Shown: in pieces, positions 33,078 to 41,802 of the stretch
Position numbering within the stretch: the stretch's first letter is position 1
Layout of the letters: the number at the start of each line of letters is the position of its first letter
The notes under the pieces: generated by a model
Database searches by the model: none
What the model saw: the letters and a program-made list of their open reading frames with translations, nothing else
What the model was told of the DNA's origin: nothing
DNA from: Bog-159 sp035308525
Lineage (GTDB): Bacteria > Acidobacteriota > Terriglobia > Bryobacterales > Bryobacteraceae
Assembly: GCA_035308525.1 (NCBI GenBank)
Contig: DATGGM010000013.1
Coordinates: forward strand, 1 to 64,000
Length of the DNA: 64,000 bases
Reading direction: 5' to 3'
Made by a program: the position numbers and the translations under genes

Positions 33078-34682
33078 ATGGGGCCGGGTCGCTCCGCTGG
33101 GTTCGCTCTGGAAACGCATCCTTCGCAATACCGCCATTGGCGGTTGCAGGTGGAGCCGCCGCTGGCTACGCTGACGCTGGCCGTGTCGGAGGACTCCCCC
33201 GTGGTTCTCGGCTACAAGCTCAAGCTGAACTCCTACGATCTGGGAGTGGATCTGGAGCTGGCGGATGCCGTGACGCGGCTGCGGTTCGAGCACCCCGAAG
33301 TGCGCTCCGTGATCATCACCGGCGGCCTGGACCGGGTGTTCTGTGCGGGCGCTAACATTCACATGCTGGCCACCTCGGCGCACGCCTTCAAAGTCAACTT
33401 CTGCAAATTCACAAATGAAACGCGGCTGGCCATCGAGGATGCCTGCGCGCACAGCGGGCAGCATTACATCGCCGCCTGCAACGGAACCACGGCGGGCGGC
33501 GGGTACGAACTGGCGCTGGCCTGCGAGGAAATTTACCTGGTGGACGACGGCAACTCGGCGGTAAGCCTGCCGGAAGTGCCGCTTCTGGGGGTGCTGCCGG
33601 GCACCGGCGGCCTGACCCGCCTGGTGGACAAACGCAAAGTGCGCCGCGACCTGGCCGATGTCTTCTCCACTCTCGCCGAGGGGGTGAAAGGGAAACGGGC
33701 GGTGGAATGGCGGCTGGTGGATGGCGTGCTGCCTCGCAGCCGCTTTCAGGATGGGGTGCGCGAGCGCGCCCGCGCGCTCGCAAAAAACGAAACGAAGCCA
33801 ACTGGTCCGGGCATCGTGCTTGGGCCGCTGGCGCCGGAAGTGACGGCGAATGCGGTGCGCTACCGGCATGTCACTCTGGAGCTGAAACCCGAGGAGCGCA
33901 CGGCGGAACTGACCGTCCACGCCGGCGCGGACTATTCGCCGCTACGCGCATTCCGCGAATTCGACGACGCGCTGCTGCGATTGCGTTTCAATGACGACGA
34001 GATTGGCCTGGTGATCCTGAAGACGCGGGGGGATCTTGAAACCGTGCGGCGAATGGATCGCGAGCTTTACGACAATTGCGCGGACTGGCTGGCCAACGAG
34101 ACCCTGCTGCTGATGGCGCGCACCCTGCGCCGCCTGGATCTCACCGCGCGCAGCCTGTTCGCGGTGGTGGATGAAGGGTCCTGCTTCGCGGGCAGCCTGC
34201 TCGAAATCGCGCTGGCCGCCGACCGGATTTATATGCTGCGCGATCAGAAGGGCTCGGTGCGGATGGCATCGTCTCCATTGAACGGCGGGCGGCTGCCCAT
34301 GACGCATGGCCCATCGCGATTGCAAGTGCGGTTTCTGGCCGAGCCGGCGCGCGCGGAAGAGATCGTGAACGAATCCCAGCCCTTCGATACGGACGCCGCC
34401 GAAGAAGCCGGCCTGGTGACCGCTTCAGTGGATGAAATCGACTGGGAAGACGGGCTGCGAGTGGCCGTGGAGGAGCGCGCCAGCCTTTCGCCGGATGCTC
34501 TGACCGGCATGGAAGCCAACCTGCGCTTCGCCGGCGCCGAAACCCAGGACAGCAAAGTGTTCGGGCGGCTTTCGGCCTGGCAGAACTGGATCTTCTCGCG
34601 CCCCAATGCCACGGGCGAGCGCGGCGCTCTCACGCTGTACGGCAAGCCGGAACGGCCCCGGTTCAACTGGCGGAGGACCTAG
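33078..34682 (+). CDS. boxC: Benzoyl-CoA-dihydrodiol lyase (2,3-epoxybenzoyl-CoA dihydrolase)
   Basis: 534 residues from ATG 33078; an ATG at 33069 adds three residues but overlaps the -10 element. The protein has two crotonase-like halves. The first contains NSYDLGVDLELADAVTRLRF, VFCAGANIHML, the oxyanion segment NGTTAGGGYELALACEE and PEVPLLGVLPGTGGLTRL. The second contains LVILKTRGD and GSCFAGSLLEIALAADRIYM. This length and layout match BoxC, which hydrolytically opens the ring of 2,3-epoxybenzoyl-CoA, releasing formate and an aldehyde-CoA. The next gene, boxB, follows after zero bases, so the two form an operon. BoxA reductase, benzoate-CoA ligase and BoxD dehydrogenase are not in the window. 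Confidence 0.93.
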   Translation: MGPGRSAGFALETHPSQYRHWRLQVEPPLATLTLAVSEDSPVVLGYKLKLNSYDLGVDLELADAVTRLRFEHPEVRSVIITGGLDRVFCAGANIHMLATSAHAFKVNFCKFTNETRLAIEDACAHSGQHYIAACNGTTAGGGYELALACEEIYLVDDGNSAVSLPEVPLLGVLPGTGGLTRLVDKRKVRRDLADVFSTLAEGVKGKRAVEWRLVDGVLPRSRFQDGVRERARALAKNETKPTGPGIVLGPLAPEVTANAVRYRHVTLELKPEERTAELTVHAGADYSPLRAFREFDDALLRLRFNDDEIGLVILKTRGDLETVRRMDRELYDNCADWLANETLLLMARTLRRLDLTARSLFAVVDEGSCFAGSLLEIALAADRIYMLRDQKGSVRMASSPLNGGRLPMTHGPSRLQVRFLAEPARAEEIVNESQPFDTDAAEEAGLVTASVDEIDWEDGLRVAVEERASLSPDALTGMEANLRFAGAETQDSKVFGRLSAWQNWIFSRPNATGERGALTLYGKPERPRFNWRRT

Positions 34683-36068
34683 ATGTCCCTCTACGAACGC
34701 ATTCCGAATAACGTCAACCTCTCAACCGACAAGCGCCTCCTGCGAGCGCTCGAGCACTGGCTCCCCAATTACATGCAGTGGTGGAGTGATATGGGCCCCG
34801 AAGGCTTTCAGGCCGACGACGTGTACCTGCGCACAGCGACCTCCGTGGAGCCGGGCGGCTGGGCCCATTTCGACTACGTCAAGATGCCGGACTACCGTTG
34901 GGGAATCTTTCTGGCGCCGCCCGAACACGATCGCCGGGTGGGCTTCGGCGATCATCTGGGCCTGCCCGTGTGGCAGGAAGTGCCGGGCGAATACCGCAAC
35001 ATGCTGCGGCGGCTGATTGTGACCCAGGGAGATACCGAACCTGCCAGCGTGGAGCAGCAGCGGCTGTTGGGACAGTCGGCGCCCAGCCTGTACGATCTGC
35101 GGAATCTTTTCCAGGTGAACGTGGAGGAAGGCCGCCACTTGTGGGCCATGGTCTACCTTCTGCACTCCTATTTCGGGCGCGACGGCCGCGAGGAAAGCGA
35201 AGAACTGCTGGAGCGTCGCAGTGGCAGCGACGACAAGCCGCGCATCCTGGAGGCGTTCAACGAGCCCATCGAAGACTGGCTGTCGTTCTACATGTTCACC
35301 ACCTTCACGGACCGCGACGGCAAATACCAGCTGCTGGCGCTGGCGGAAAGCGGCTTTGATCCGCTCTCGCGCACTACGCGTTTCATGCTGACCGAAGAGG
35401 CGCATCACATGTTCGTGGGCGAGTCCGGTGTGCGGCGGGTGGTGCGGCGCACCTGCGAGATCATGCGCGAAACCGGCGACGACGATGTGCGCCGGCAAGG
35501 CTGCGTGGATCTGCCGACCGTGCAGAAGTATATCAACCTGTGGTTCAGCCTGAGCCTGGATCTGTTCGGGGGCGAGGTTTCATCCAACGCCGCCAGTTTC
35601 TTCAGCGCGGGGATGAAGGGCCGCGTGCAAGAGCCGAAGTACCCGGACCATCTGGCGCTGGAGGGCACTTACCAGGTGGGCGGCGAGGAGATTCCGCTGC
35701 GCAACGCCATGAACGAGGTGCTGCGCGACTCGTACATCGAAGACTGCCAGAAATGTCTCGACCGCTGGAACCGCGTGATCAAGGAGCATCAGATTCCGTA
35801 TGAGCTGTGCCTGCCCGGCCGGCGTTTCCACCGGCACATCGGGGCGTATGCCGCGGGACGCTTCGATCCGCAAGGCCGCCCGCTGAGCGTAGAGCAATGG
35901 AACCAACGTCGCGACGAGTTCCTGCCCAACGAAAAAGACTTCGCCTACGTACGTAACCTGATGGCGCCGGTAATGGAAATCGGCAAAATCGCGCACTGGA
36001 TCGCGAAGCCCAGCACCGGGATTCACGGCATGCCGTTTGAATTCGAGTACGTGCGGCGGGAGCAGTAG
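34683..36068 (+). CDS. boxB: Benzoyl-CoA 2,3-epoxidase, di-iron subunit
   Basis: 461 residues, GGAGG SD just upstream. BoxB features are MSLYERIPNNVNLSTDKRLL at the N-terminus, VNVEEGRHLWAMVYLLH, FTTFTDRDGKYQ and LTEEAHHMFVGE. The di-iron ligands of the family (Glu120, Glu150, His153, Asp211, Glu240 and His243 in the Azoarcus enzyme) correspond to Glu119, Glu149, His152, Asp210, Glu239 and His242 here, a constant offset of one, so the site is complete. The enzyme epoxidises benzoyl-CoA with O2 and needs electrons from BoxA, which must be elsewhere. Cytoplasmic. Together with BoxC it commits aromatic acids to ring cleavage under oxic conditions. Confidence 0.95.
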   Translation: MSLYERIPNNVNLSTDKRLLRALEHWLPNYMQWWSDMGPEGFQADDVYLRTATSVEPGGWAHFDYVKMPDYRWGIFLAPPEHDRRVGFGDHLGLPVWQEVPGEYRNMLRRLIVTQGDTEPASVEQQRLLGQSAPSLYDLRNLFQVNVEEGRHLWAMVYLLHSYFGRDGREESEELLERRSGSDDKPRILEAFNEPIEDWLSFYMFTTFTDRDGKYQLLALAESGFDPLSRTTRFMLTEEAHHMFVGESGVRRVVRRTCEIMRETGDDDVRRQGCVDLPTVQKYINLWFSLSLDLFGGEVSSNAASFFSAGMKGRVQEPKYPDHLALEGTYQVGGEEIPLRNAMNEVLRDSYIEDCQKCLDRWNRVIKEHQIPYELCLPGRRFHRHIGAYAAGRFDPQGRPLSVEQWNQRRDEFLPNEKDFAYVRNLMAPVMEIGKIAHWIAKPSTGIHGMPFEFEYVRREQ

Positions 36069-36120
36069 ATTGGGACTGCTAAAATTAGCGCTTCAGTCCC
36101 ATTACCTTTCTTAGCAGCTC

Positions 36121-39100
36121 ATGATCCGCGGCCTGGTTGATTTCTCGCTCAATAACCGTCTGCTGGTGGTGGCTCTGGCCATTCTCCTGTTCGGGTGGGG
36201 GATCGTTTCGTTCAAGAGCCTTCCTATAGAAGCTTACCCCGACATCGCCAACAACTATGTCCAGATCATCACGCAGTGGCCGGGAAGAGCCGCCGAGGAG
36301 ATCGAGCAGCAGGTCACTATCCCCGTCGAAATCGCGATGAACGGGCTGCCGCACCTGCAACACTTGCGGTCCACATCCTTGTTCGGCCTGTCCAGCGTGA
36401 TGCTCATTTTCGACGATCAGTCGGTAAACGACTGGAACAGGCAGAAGGTGCTGGAGCGCCTGGCGCAGCTCACGCTGCCGGCTAACCTGCAGCCGCAGGT
36501 GGGTACGGATTACAGTCCGGTGGGCCAGATTTACTGGTATACCCTCACCAGCACGAATCCGGAATACGACCTGATGGAATTGAAAGCCCAGCAGGATTGG
36601 GTGCTGGAGAAGCAATTCAAGTCCGTGCCAAACGTGGTGGACGTGGTGAGCTTTGGAGGGCTCACGAGGGAGTACCAGGTAGCCATTGACCCCAACAAAC
36701 TGGTGTCGTACGGACTGAGTATCGGGCAGGTGGAGCAGCAACTTTCGAGCAACAACGTGAATGCCGGGGGCAGTTTCATCGAAGCGGGCCTGCAGCAGAT
36801 CAACGTGCGTTCGGTGGGGCTTTTTGAAAACGTACAGGATATCGGCAAGACGGTGGTGAAGACGCAGAATGGTACGCCCGTGCGCATCGGCGATATCGCC
36901 TCGGTGACGCAAGGCCCCAAAATCCGGCTGGGCCGCATTGGCAAGGCCATCCATCGCAAAGATGGCAAGATTCTGGACGATGACGACGTGGTGGAGGGCA
37001 TCGTCCTGCTGCGGAAGGGCGCGGAAGCCGACGCCACGTTGGTAGCTATTCATGAGAAGGTCAAGGACCTGAACGCGCATGTGCTGCCCAAGGGCGTGCG
37101 GATCGTACCTTTTCTCGACCGCAGCAACCTGGTGCACTACACCACGGAGACCGTGCTCCACAACCTCACCGAAGGCATCCTGCTGGTGTCCATTGTACTG
37201 TTCTTGTTCCTGGGCAACGCGCGCGGCGCTTTGATTGTGGCCCTGACGATTCCTTTCGCCCTGCTGTTCGCCGCCATCTGTCTGGACTTGAGCCACATTC
37301 CGGCGAACCTGCTTTCGTTGGGCGCGCTGGACTTCGGCATGGTGGTGGACGGCACGGTGGTGGTGGTGGAGAACATTGTCCGCCACCTGGGAGCGGGAGC
37401 GCACGGAGGCGAGCCCAAGCCTCTGATGACGCGCATTCGCGAAGCCACCCACGAGGTACAGCGGCCGGTGTTCTATGCGCGCGGCATCATCATCACGGCG
37501 TACCTGCCGATCTTCACGCTCGAGAGCGTGGAGGGCCGCCTGTTTAAGCCTATGGCGTGGACTGTGGCCCTGGCGCTGCTGGGCGCCTTGATTTTCTCGC
37601 TGGTGGTGGCGCCGGTGCTGGCCAGCCTCTTATTCGGGCAGAGGACGCGCGAGTGGCACAACCCAGTGCTGGCGTGGACGACCGCCCGCTATCGCGCCAC
37701 GGTTGGTTGGGCCATTCGTGCCCGCTGGGTGACGGTGGGGGTGGCCGGGTTGGCCGTAGTGGCGACCGTGTGGCTGGCCGCCAGCGGCATCATCGGCTCC
37801 GAGTTTCTGCCGCACCTGGACGAAGGCGCCATCTGGGCGCGCGGCACGCTGGCGCCCAGCACCGGACCGGCCGAGGGTACCCGCCTGATGAACCAGGCGC
37901 GCATCATCCTGGCCTCTTTCCCCGAAGTCACCCAGGTCGTCTCTCAGGTGGGCCGTCCCGACGATGGCACCGATACCACGGGCTTCTTCAACACGGAATA
38001 CTTCGTGGACCTGAAATCCAGAGAACAGTGGCGGCCGGTATTCGCGCAGGATAAGACCGAGTTGATCGCGGCCATGGACCGGGAGCTGGAACGGATCCCG
38101 GGAGTGCTTTGGAACTTCTCGCAGCCGATCGCCGACAACATGGAAGAGGCTGTCAGTGGTGTCAAAGGCGAACTGGCCATCAAGGTTTACGGCGCTGAAC
38201 TGAAAACGCTCGAGCAAAAAGGCGATGAAATCGTCGCCGTGATGCGGCAGATCCGCGGCGTTGAAGACCTGGGGCTTTTCCGGGTGATCGGGCAGCCGAA
38301 CCTCAACCTGGTGGTGGATCGCGACCGCGCCTCGCGCTACGGGATCAACGTGGCGGACGTGCAGGATGCCATCCAGACCGCGGTGGGGGGCAGCGCGGTG
38401 AGCCAGGTCCTGCAAGGCGAGCGGCGCTTCGACCTGGTGCCGCGTTATACGCCGCCCTATCGTGAAACCCAGGATGCCATCGAAAGGATCCGTCTGTTGG
38501 CGCCGACGGGCGAACGCGTGTCACTGGCGCAGCTCTGTAGAGTGCAGGTACTGGACGGCGCATCGGAGATTTACCGCGAAGAGAACTCGCGCTACGTGGC
38601 GATCAAGTACGGCGTCCGCGGGCGCGATCTGGGCAGCACCGTCGAGGAAGCCATCAAAGCCGTTGACCGGCAAGTGAAACTTCCGCAGGGTTACACCATC
38701 AGTTGGGCCGGTGAATACGCCAGCCAGCAGCGCTCTCAAAGGCGGCTGGCGGTAGTGCTGCCGGTGACGATTCTGGTGATCTACATCATTCTCTACACCA
38801 TGTTCGGCTCGTTCAAATGGGCTAACCTGATGCTGGCCAGCATCGCCATGGCGCCCTTGGGCGGCCTGCTGGCGCTGCTGCTGATGCGCACGCATTTCAG
38901 CGTATCGTCGGGCGTCGGCTTCCTGGCGCTGTTCGGCGTTTGCGTGGAAACCGGCGTCATCATGCTGGAGTACATCAACCAGCTCCGCGCGCGCGGCCGT
39001 TCCGTGATGGACGCCGCCGTGGAGGGCGCCGTATTGAGGCTGCGGCCCATCATGATGACCACCCTGGTGGCCACCCTGGGACTGTTGCCGGCGGCCATGT

Positions 39101-39270
39101 CGCGCGCCATCGGCTCGGATTCGCAGCGGCCCTTCGCCATTGTGATCGTAGGCGGCCTGATGGTCGCCATGCTGCTGAATATCTTCCTGCTGCCCGCATT
39201 GTATGTGTGGTGGGCGGGGGATCGCGACGTGTTGCCCGTTCCCGAGGCCGAGTTCGAGGATTCTGAGTAG
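36121..39270 (+). CDS. CzcA-like heavy-metal RND efflux pump
   Basis: 1049 residues, full RND length: first helix SLNNRLLVVALAILLFGWGI, N-terminal porter motif PDIANNYVQIITQWPGRAAE, two helix clusters and a second porter loop. The motif LDFGMVVDGTVVVVENIVRH in TM4 matches the HME-RND group that moves divalent metals (CzcA/NccA) better than the CusA group. It pumps from periplasm to outside with a fusion protein and an outer-membrane channel, but neither partner gene is adjacent: the next gene is a DUF58 protein. A TAAAAT (36080-36085) could be its -10 box, giving a leader of about 30 nt. Confidence 0.92.
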   Translation: MIRGLVDFSLNNRLLVVALAILLFGWGIVSFKSLPIEAYPDIANNYVQIITQWPGRAAEEIEQQVTIPVEIAMNGLPHLQHLRSTSLFGLSSVMLIFDDQSVNDWNRQKVLERLAQLTLPANLQPQVGTDYSPVGQIYWYTLTSTNPEYDLMELKAQQDWVLEKQFKSVPNVVDVVSFGGLTREYQVAIDPNKLVSYGLSIGQVEQQLSSNNVNAGGSFIEAGLQQINVRSVGLFENVQDIGKTVVKTQNGTPVRIGDIASVTQGPKIRLGRIGKAIHRKDGKILDDDDVVEGIVLLRKGAEADATLVAIHEKVKDLNAHVLPKGVRIVPFLDRSNLVHYTTETVLHNLTEGILLVSIVLFLFLGNARGALIVALTIPFALLFAAICLDLSHIPANLLSLGALDFGMVVDGTVVVVENIVRHLGAGAHGGEPKPLMTRIREATHEVQRPVFYARGIIITAYLPIFTLESVEGRLFKPMAWTVALALLGALIFSLVVAPVLASLLFGQRTREWHNPVLAWTTARYRATVGWAIRARWVTVGVAGLAVVATVWLAASGIIGSEFLPHLDEGAIWARGTLAPSTGPAEGTRLMNQARIILASFPEVTQVVSQVGRPDDGTDTTGFFNTEYFVDLKSREQWRPVFAQDKTELIAAMDRELERIPGVLWNFSQPIADNMEEAVSGVKGELAIKVYGAELKTLEQKGDEIVAVMRQIRGVEDLGLFRVIGQPNLNLVVDRDRASRYGINVADVQDAIQTAVGGSAVSQVLQGERRFDLVPRYTPPYRETQDAIERIRLLAPTGERVSLAQLCRVQVLDGASEIYREENSRYVAIKYGVRGRDLGSTVEEAIKAVDRQVKLPQGYTISWAGEYASQQRSQRRLAVVLPVTILVIYIILYTMFGSFKWANLMLASIAMAPLGGLLALLLMRTHFSVSSGVGFLALFGVCVETGVIMLEYINQLRARGRSVMDAAVEGAVLRLRPIMMTTLVATLGLLPAAMSRAIGSDSQRPFAIVIVGGLMVAMLLNIFLLPALYVWWAGDRDVLPVPEAEFEDSE

Positions 39271-39318
39271 GCGAGCCGCGCGGCTCGACACGGGCGCCCG
39301 GAGTATGACACAACAGAA

Positions 39319-40437
39319 GTGAGGCAGGGAGAGCCTCCGATTTTGCGCGCGCGTTGGCATCAGGTCCGGCAATTGCTGCAGGGACGGGTACGCTACAAGA
39401 TCGCGCGCGGCGGCGTGCTCTTCACCGTCGCGGTGATACTGGTGGGCCTGGCGGCGGTCGCTTCGGCCAACAACCTGCTTTTTCTGATCCTGGCCACCAT
39501 GCTCTCCACCCTGATGGTCTCCGGGTTGGTGAGCCGCCTGTGCCTGGCGGGGCTGGAGCTGGACTTCCTGCTTCCGGAGCACGTTTCGGCGCGGCGCCGG
39601 AATCCGGCGAAACTGTACGTACGCAATCTGAAGTTCTGGATGCCGTCGTTTTCCATTCATGTAGTGGGGGTCGAGCAGGACACGCCGCCCGTGCTGCAAT
39701 CGCCGGTGTATTTTCCGGTGATCCCCGGCGGCGCCACGTTGGAAGAGACGGTCGAAGTGCGTTTCGCCCGCCGCGGCGAATATCGCGAAAACCGCTTCGC
39801 GTTCCACACCCGGTTTCCGTTCGGATTCCTGGAAAAAACCGCGCGCGTGGTGCTGCGCCGTGAAGTAACCGTGTATCCGTGCATCGATGCGCGGGTGGGT
39901 TTCGAGGAGCTGCTGGCCGACCTGGCCAGCGAGATCGAAACGCATTACCGCGGCCTGGGGCGCGACTTCTATCGCATTCGGCCCTACGAGGCTTTCGAGA
40001 GCGCGCGGCACGTGGATTGGAAGGCTACAGCGCACACCGGCGGTTTGCAGGTGCGCGAGTTCGCGCGCGAGCAGGAGCAGACTGTCGAATTGTTTCTCGA
40101 TCTGGAAGCTCCCGCTGGTTTCGAGGAGTGGTTTGAGCACGCGGTGGACTGCTGTGCGTTCGTCGCGTGGCGACTGGCGGGAAAGGCTGTGGGAATCCAC
40201 TTTCGCACGCAGGAATTCGATTTTCGCCTGCCCGAGGAAGGCGACATCTATACCATTCTGAAGTATCTCGCCACGGTGAGCCGCAAGATCGGCAAACCGC
40301 CGGAAGCGCCGGCGGATGAAACCAGCTTCCCCGTCGTATTGACCGCCGCGCCGCAGCGATTCAGCGATGCAGGCTGGGCGGCGGCGCGCATCATCGGTCC
40401 GGAAGCCCTGGCGTCTGGCCCGGAGACCGTCGATTAA
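39319..40437 (+). CDS. DUF58-domain membrane protein
   Basis: 372 residues, GTG start at 39319; TTG at 39343 is an alternative with GGGAG about 11 nt upstream. Two membrane helices near the N-terminus (GGVLFTVAVILVGLAAVASA and LLFLILATMLSTLMVSGLVS) precede the DUF58 domain, whose signature GRDFYRIRPYEAFESARHVD and WKATAHTGGLQVREF is present. DUF58 proteins usually work with a MoxR ATPase in maturation or stress systems; no MoxR gene is in the window. Its stop overlaps the stop of the convergent MFS gene by 4 bp. Confidence 0.9.
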   Translation: MRQGEPPILRARWHQVRQLLQGRVRYKIARGGVLFTVAVILVGLAAVASANNLLFLILATMLSTLMVSGLVSRLCLAGLELDFLLPEHVSARRRNPAKLYVRNLKFWMPSFSIHVVGVEQDTPPVLQSPVYFPVIPGGATLEETVEVRFARRGEYRENRFAFHTRFPFGFLEKTARVVLRREVTVYPCIDARVGFEELLADLASEIETHYRGLGRDFYRIRPYEAFESARHVDWKATAHTGGLQVREFAREQEQTVELFLDLEAPAGFEEWFEHAVDCCAFVAWRLAGKAVGIHFRTQEFDFRLPEEGDIYTILKYLATVSRKIGKPPEAPADETSFPVVLTAAPQRFSDAGWAAARIIGPEALASGPETVD

Positions 40438-41672
40438 GCGCTTCGCAACCGGGGCCTCCGCACCGCTAGAAAAAGGGCATAAGCGCCGGTCAGGGCGGCG
40501 CTGAGCCCGGCAGTCCAAGGGCCTCCCATCAGGGAGATCAGCGCGCCGGCTGGAAAGTCTCCCAACGGACGGACCCCCATCACCAACAGCGTATTCAGGC
40601 TCATGATGCGGCCGCGCATGTTCGCGGGCACGCGCGTCTGCATCAGTGTGATGGCGGTGGCCGCCGCCGCCGTTTGCGCCGCGCCGAGAATCAGCAGCGC
40701 CCCCACCGACACCGCCGCTTGTTTGCTGGCGGCGAAGGCGCCCAGTGCTGCGCTCCACACCAGCACAGCCCCGAGGAACAGTTGACCCTTGCGGCAATAA
40801 TCGCCGAGCGATGCCACCGCCAGTCCGCCGAGAATCGTTCCGACGCCCACGGCGGAAAATAGAAAGCCCATCCGGGGAGCCGAGAGGTGCAGCACGCGCA
40901 GCGCGAAGATGGGCAGCATCACCGCGGGCGATGGTCCCAGAAAGAGGAGCGCGCCATAGCCGGCGATGATCCCGGGCAGCGCCGCATCGCGCGCGGCGGC
41001 GCCCAGCATGGTGCGCATGGACGTCCACAACGGCTCTCGCGGAGCCCGCGCCCGGGGCTCGTCAACCGGGGGCAGACCCCACAATGCCAGCATGACCGGC
41101 AGGTAGCTGGCCGCGTTCAGGAAGAAGTTACCGGCATATCCGATGCGGACAACCGCGACGCCGGCCAGCGCCGGACCGAACGTGGCGGCGCCGCTGAAGA
41201 TGATGGATTGCAGCGAGACCGCGTTCATCAGGTCGGCGGGCGGCACCAGCGACGGAACCAACGCATTGCGGGCCGGCTGATCGAAGCTCAGGATGGCGCC
41301 TCCGCAAAACACCAGCACCACGATCATCCAGAAACGGATCCATCCGAACAGTGTCAGCAGGCCCAGCGTCACGGCCAGCAATAGCAGAATGCCCTGTGTG
41401 ATCAGCAAGAGGCGGCGCTTGTCGAGCCGGTCGGCAACAGTCCCACCTAGGGGAGCGAACAGGAAAAATGACAGGGCCTGCGTCAGCGAGACGGTACCCA
41501 GGGCCAGTGATGATCCTCCGGTGAGGTGCAAAACCAGCAGGGAGTTCGCCAGAATCTGCATCCAGGTGCCCGTCGCCGAAATGAACAGGCTGGCCCACAA
41601 CAGGCGGAAATCCCGATGGCGAAGCGCGCGCAGGGCTGGGAACCGCTCGCTGGTAGCGGGCATTCCGGACAT
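40434..41672 (-). CDS. MFS transporter (EntS/MFS_3-like)
   Basis: 412 residues from the ATG at 41672, which has GGAGGGAG 5-6 nt upstream. Twelve hydrophobic segments are visible. LRHRDFRLLWASLFISATGT and GGTVADRLDKRRLLL are the opening and the loop 2-3 motif A of the EntS-like subgroup; SFDQPARNALVPSLVPPADL is also typical. The subgroup exports siderophores or unknown solutes. The start lies 39 bp from pqqA on the other strand, so the short gap holds two divergent promoters. Export of a PQQ-related compound is possible but is only guilt by association. Confidence 0.88.
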   Translation of the reverse strand: MSGMPATSERFPALRALRHRDFRLLWASLFISATGTWMQILANSLLVLHLTGGSSLALGTVSLTQALSFFLFAPLGGTVADRLDKRRLLLITQGILLLLAVTLGLLTLFGWIRFWMIVVLVFCGGAILSFDQPARNALVPSLVPPADLMNAVSLQSIIFSGAATFGPALAGVAVVRIGYAGNFFLNAASYLPVMLALWGLPPVDEPRARAPREPLWTSMRTMLGAAARDAALPGIIAGYGALLFLGPSPAVMLPIFALRVLHLSAPRMGFLFSAVGVGTILGGLAVASLGDYCRKGQLFLGAVLVWSAALGAFAASKQAAVSVGALLILGAAQTAAAATAITLMQTRVPANMRGRIMSLNTLLVMGVRPLGDFPAGALISLMGGPWTAGLSAALTGAYALFLAVRRPRLRSA

Positions 41673-41695
41673 GGCTCCCTCCAGTTGACCACAAA

Positions 41696-41704
41696 TGCTA
41701 TACT
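41696..41704 (+). promoter_or_regulatory. Extended -10 promoter of pqqA, predicting a leaderless mRNA
   Basis: TGCTATACT combines the TGn extension with a TATACT -10 hexamer. Seven bases (GTCCCCC) separate it from the pqqA ATG at 41712, so transcription should begin at or next to the A of the start codon. There is no Shine-Dalgarno. Confidence 0.6.
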
Positions 41705-41711
41705 GTCCCCC

Positions 41712-41801
41712 ATGGAGGGAAGCGTGAACTGGACAACACCTGATTTCCAAGAAGTCTCCGTCAGTTGCGAAATCAATTCCTACGCACCAGCCGAAATCTA
41801 G
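41712..41801 (+). CDS. pqqA: PQQ precursor peptide PqqA
   Basis: 29 residues, beginning MEGSVNWTTPDFQEV and ending INSYAPAEI. The Glu-x3-Tyr core that PqqE cross-links is Glu20 and Tyr24 (CEINSY), and PDFQEVSVSCEI matches the PqqA segment before it. The peptide is the substrate of PqqE, with PqqD as chaperone, and is then processed to the cofactor PQQ. The downstream genes are pqqB, C, D, E in order; the stop is followed by the pqqB GTG after one base. It is too short for ordinary ORF calling. Confidence 0.93.
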   Translation: MEGSVNWTTPDFQEVSVSCEINSYAPAEI

Positions 41802-41802
41802 T

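Noticed and set aside
36085..37452. 455-residue minus-strand open frame inside czcA
   Set aside because: Antisense shadow with low complexity (His/Arg/Gln-rich) and no start context.
38521..41028. 835-residue open frame on the minus strand
   Set aside because: It runs antisense through czcA and the DUF58 gene and out of frame through the MFS gene, all with strong family motifs. No domain is recognisable in it.
41685..41690. TTGACC as a -35 box for pqqA
   Set aside because: Only 8 bp separate it from the -10 TATACT, too short for sigma-70; the TGn extension makes a -35 unnecessary.
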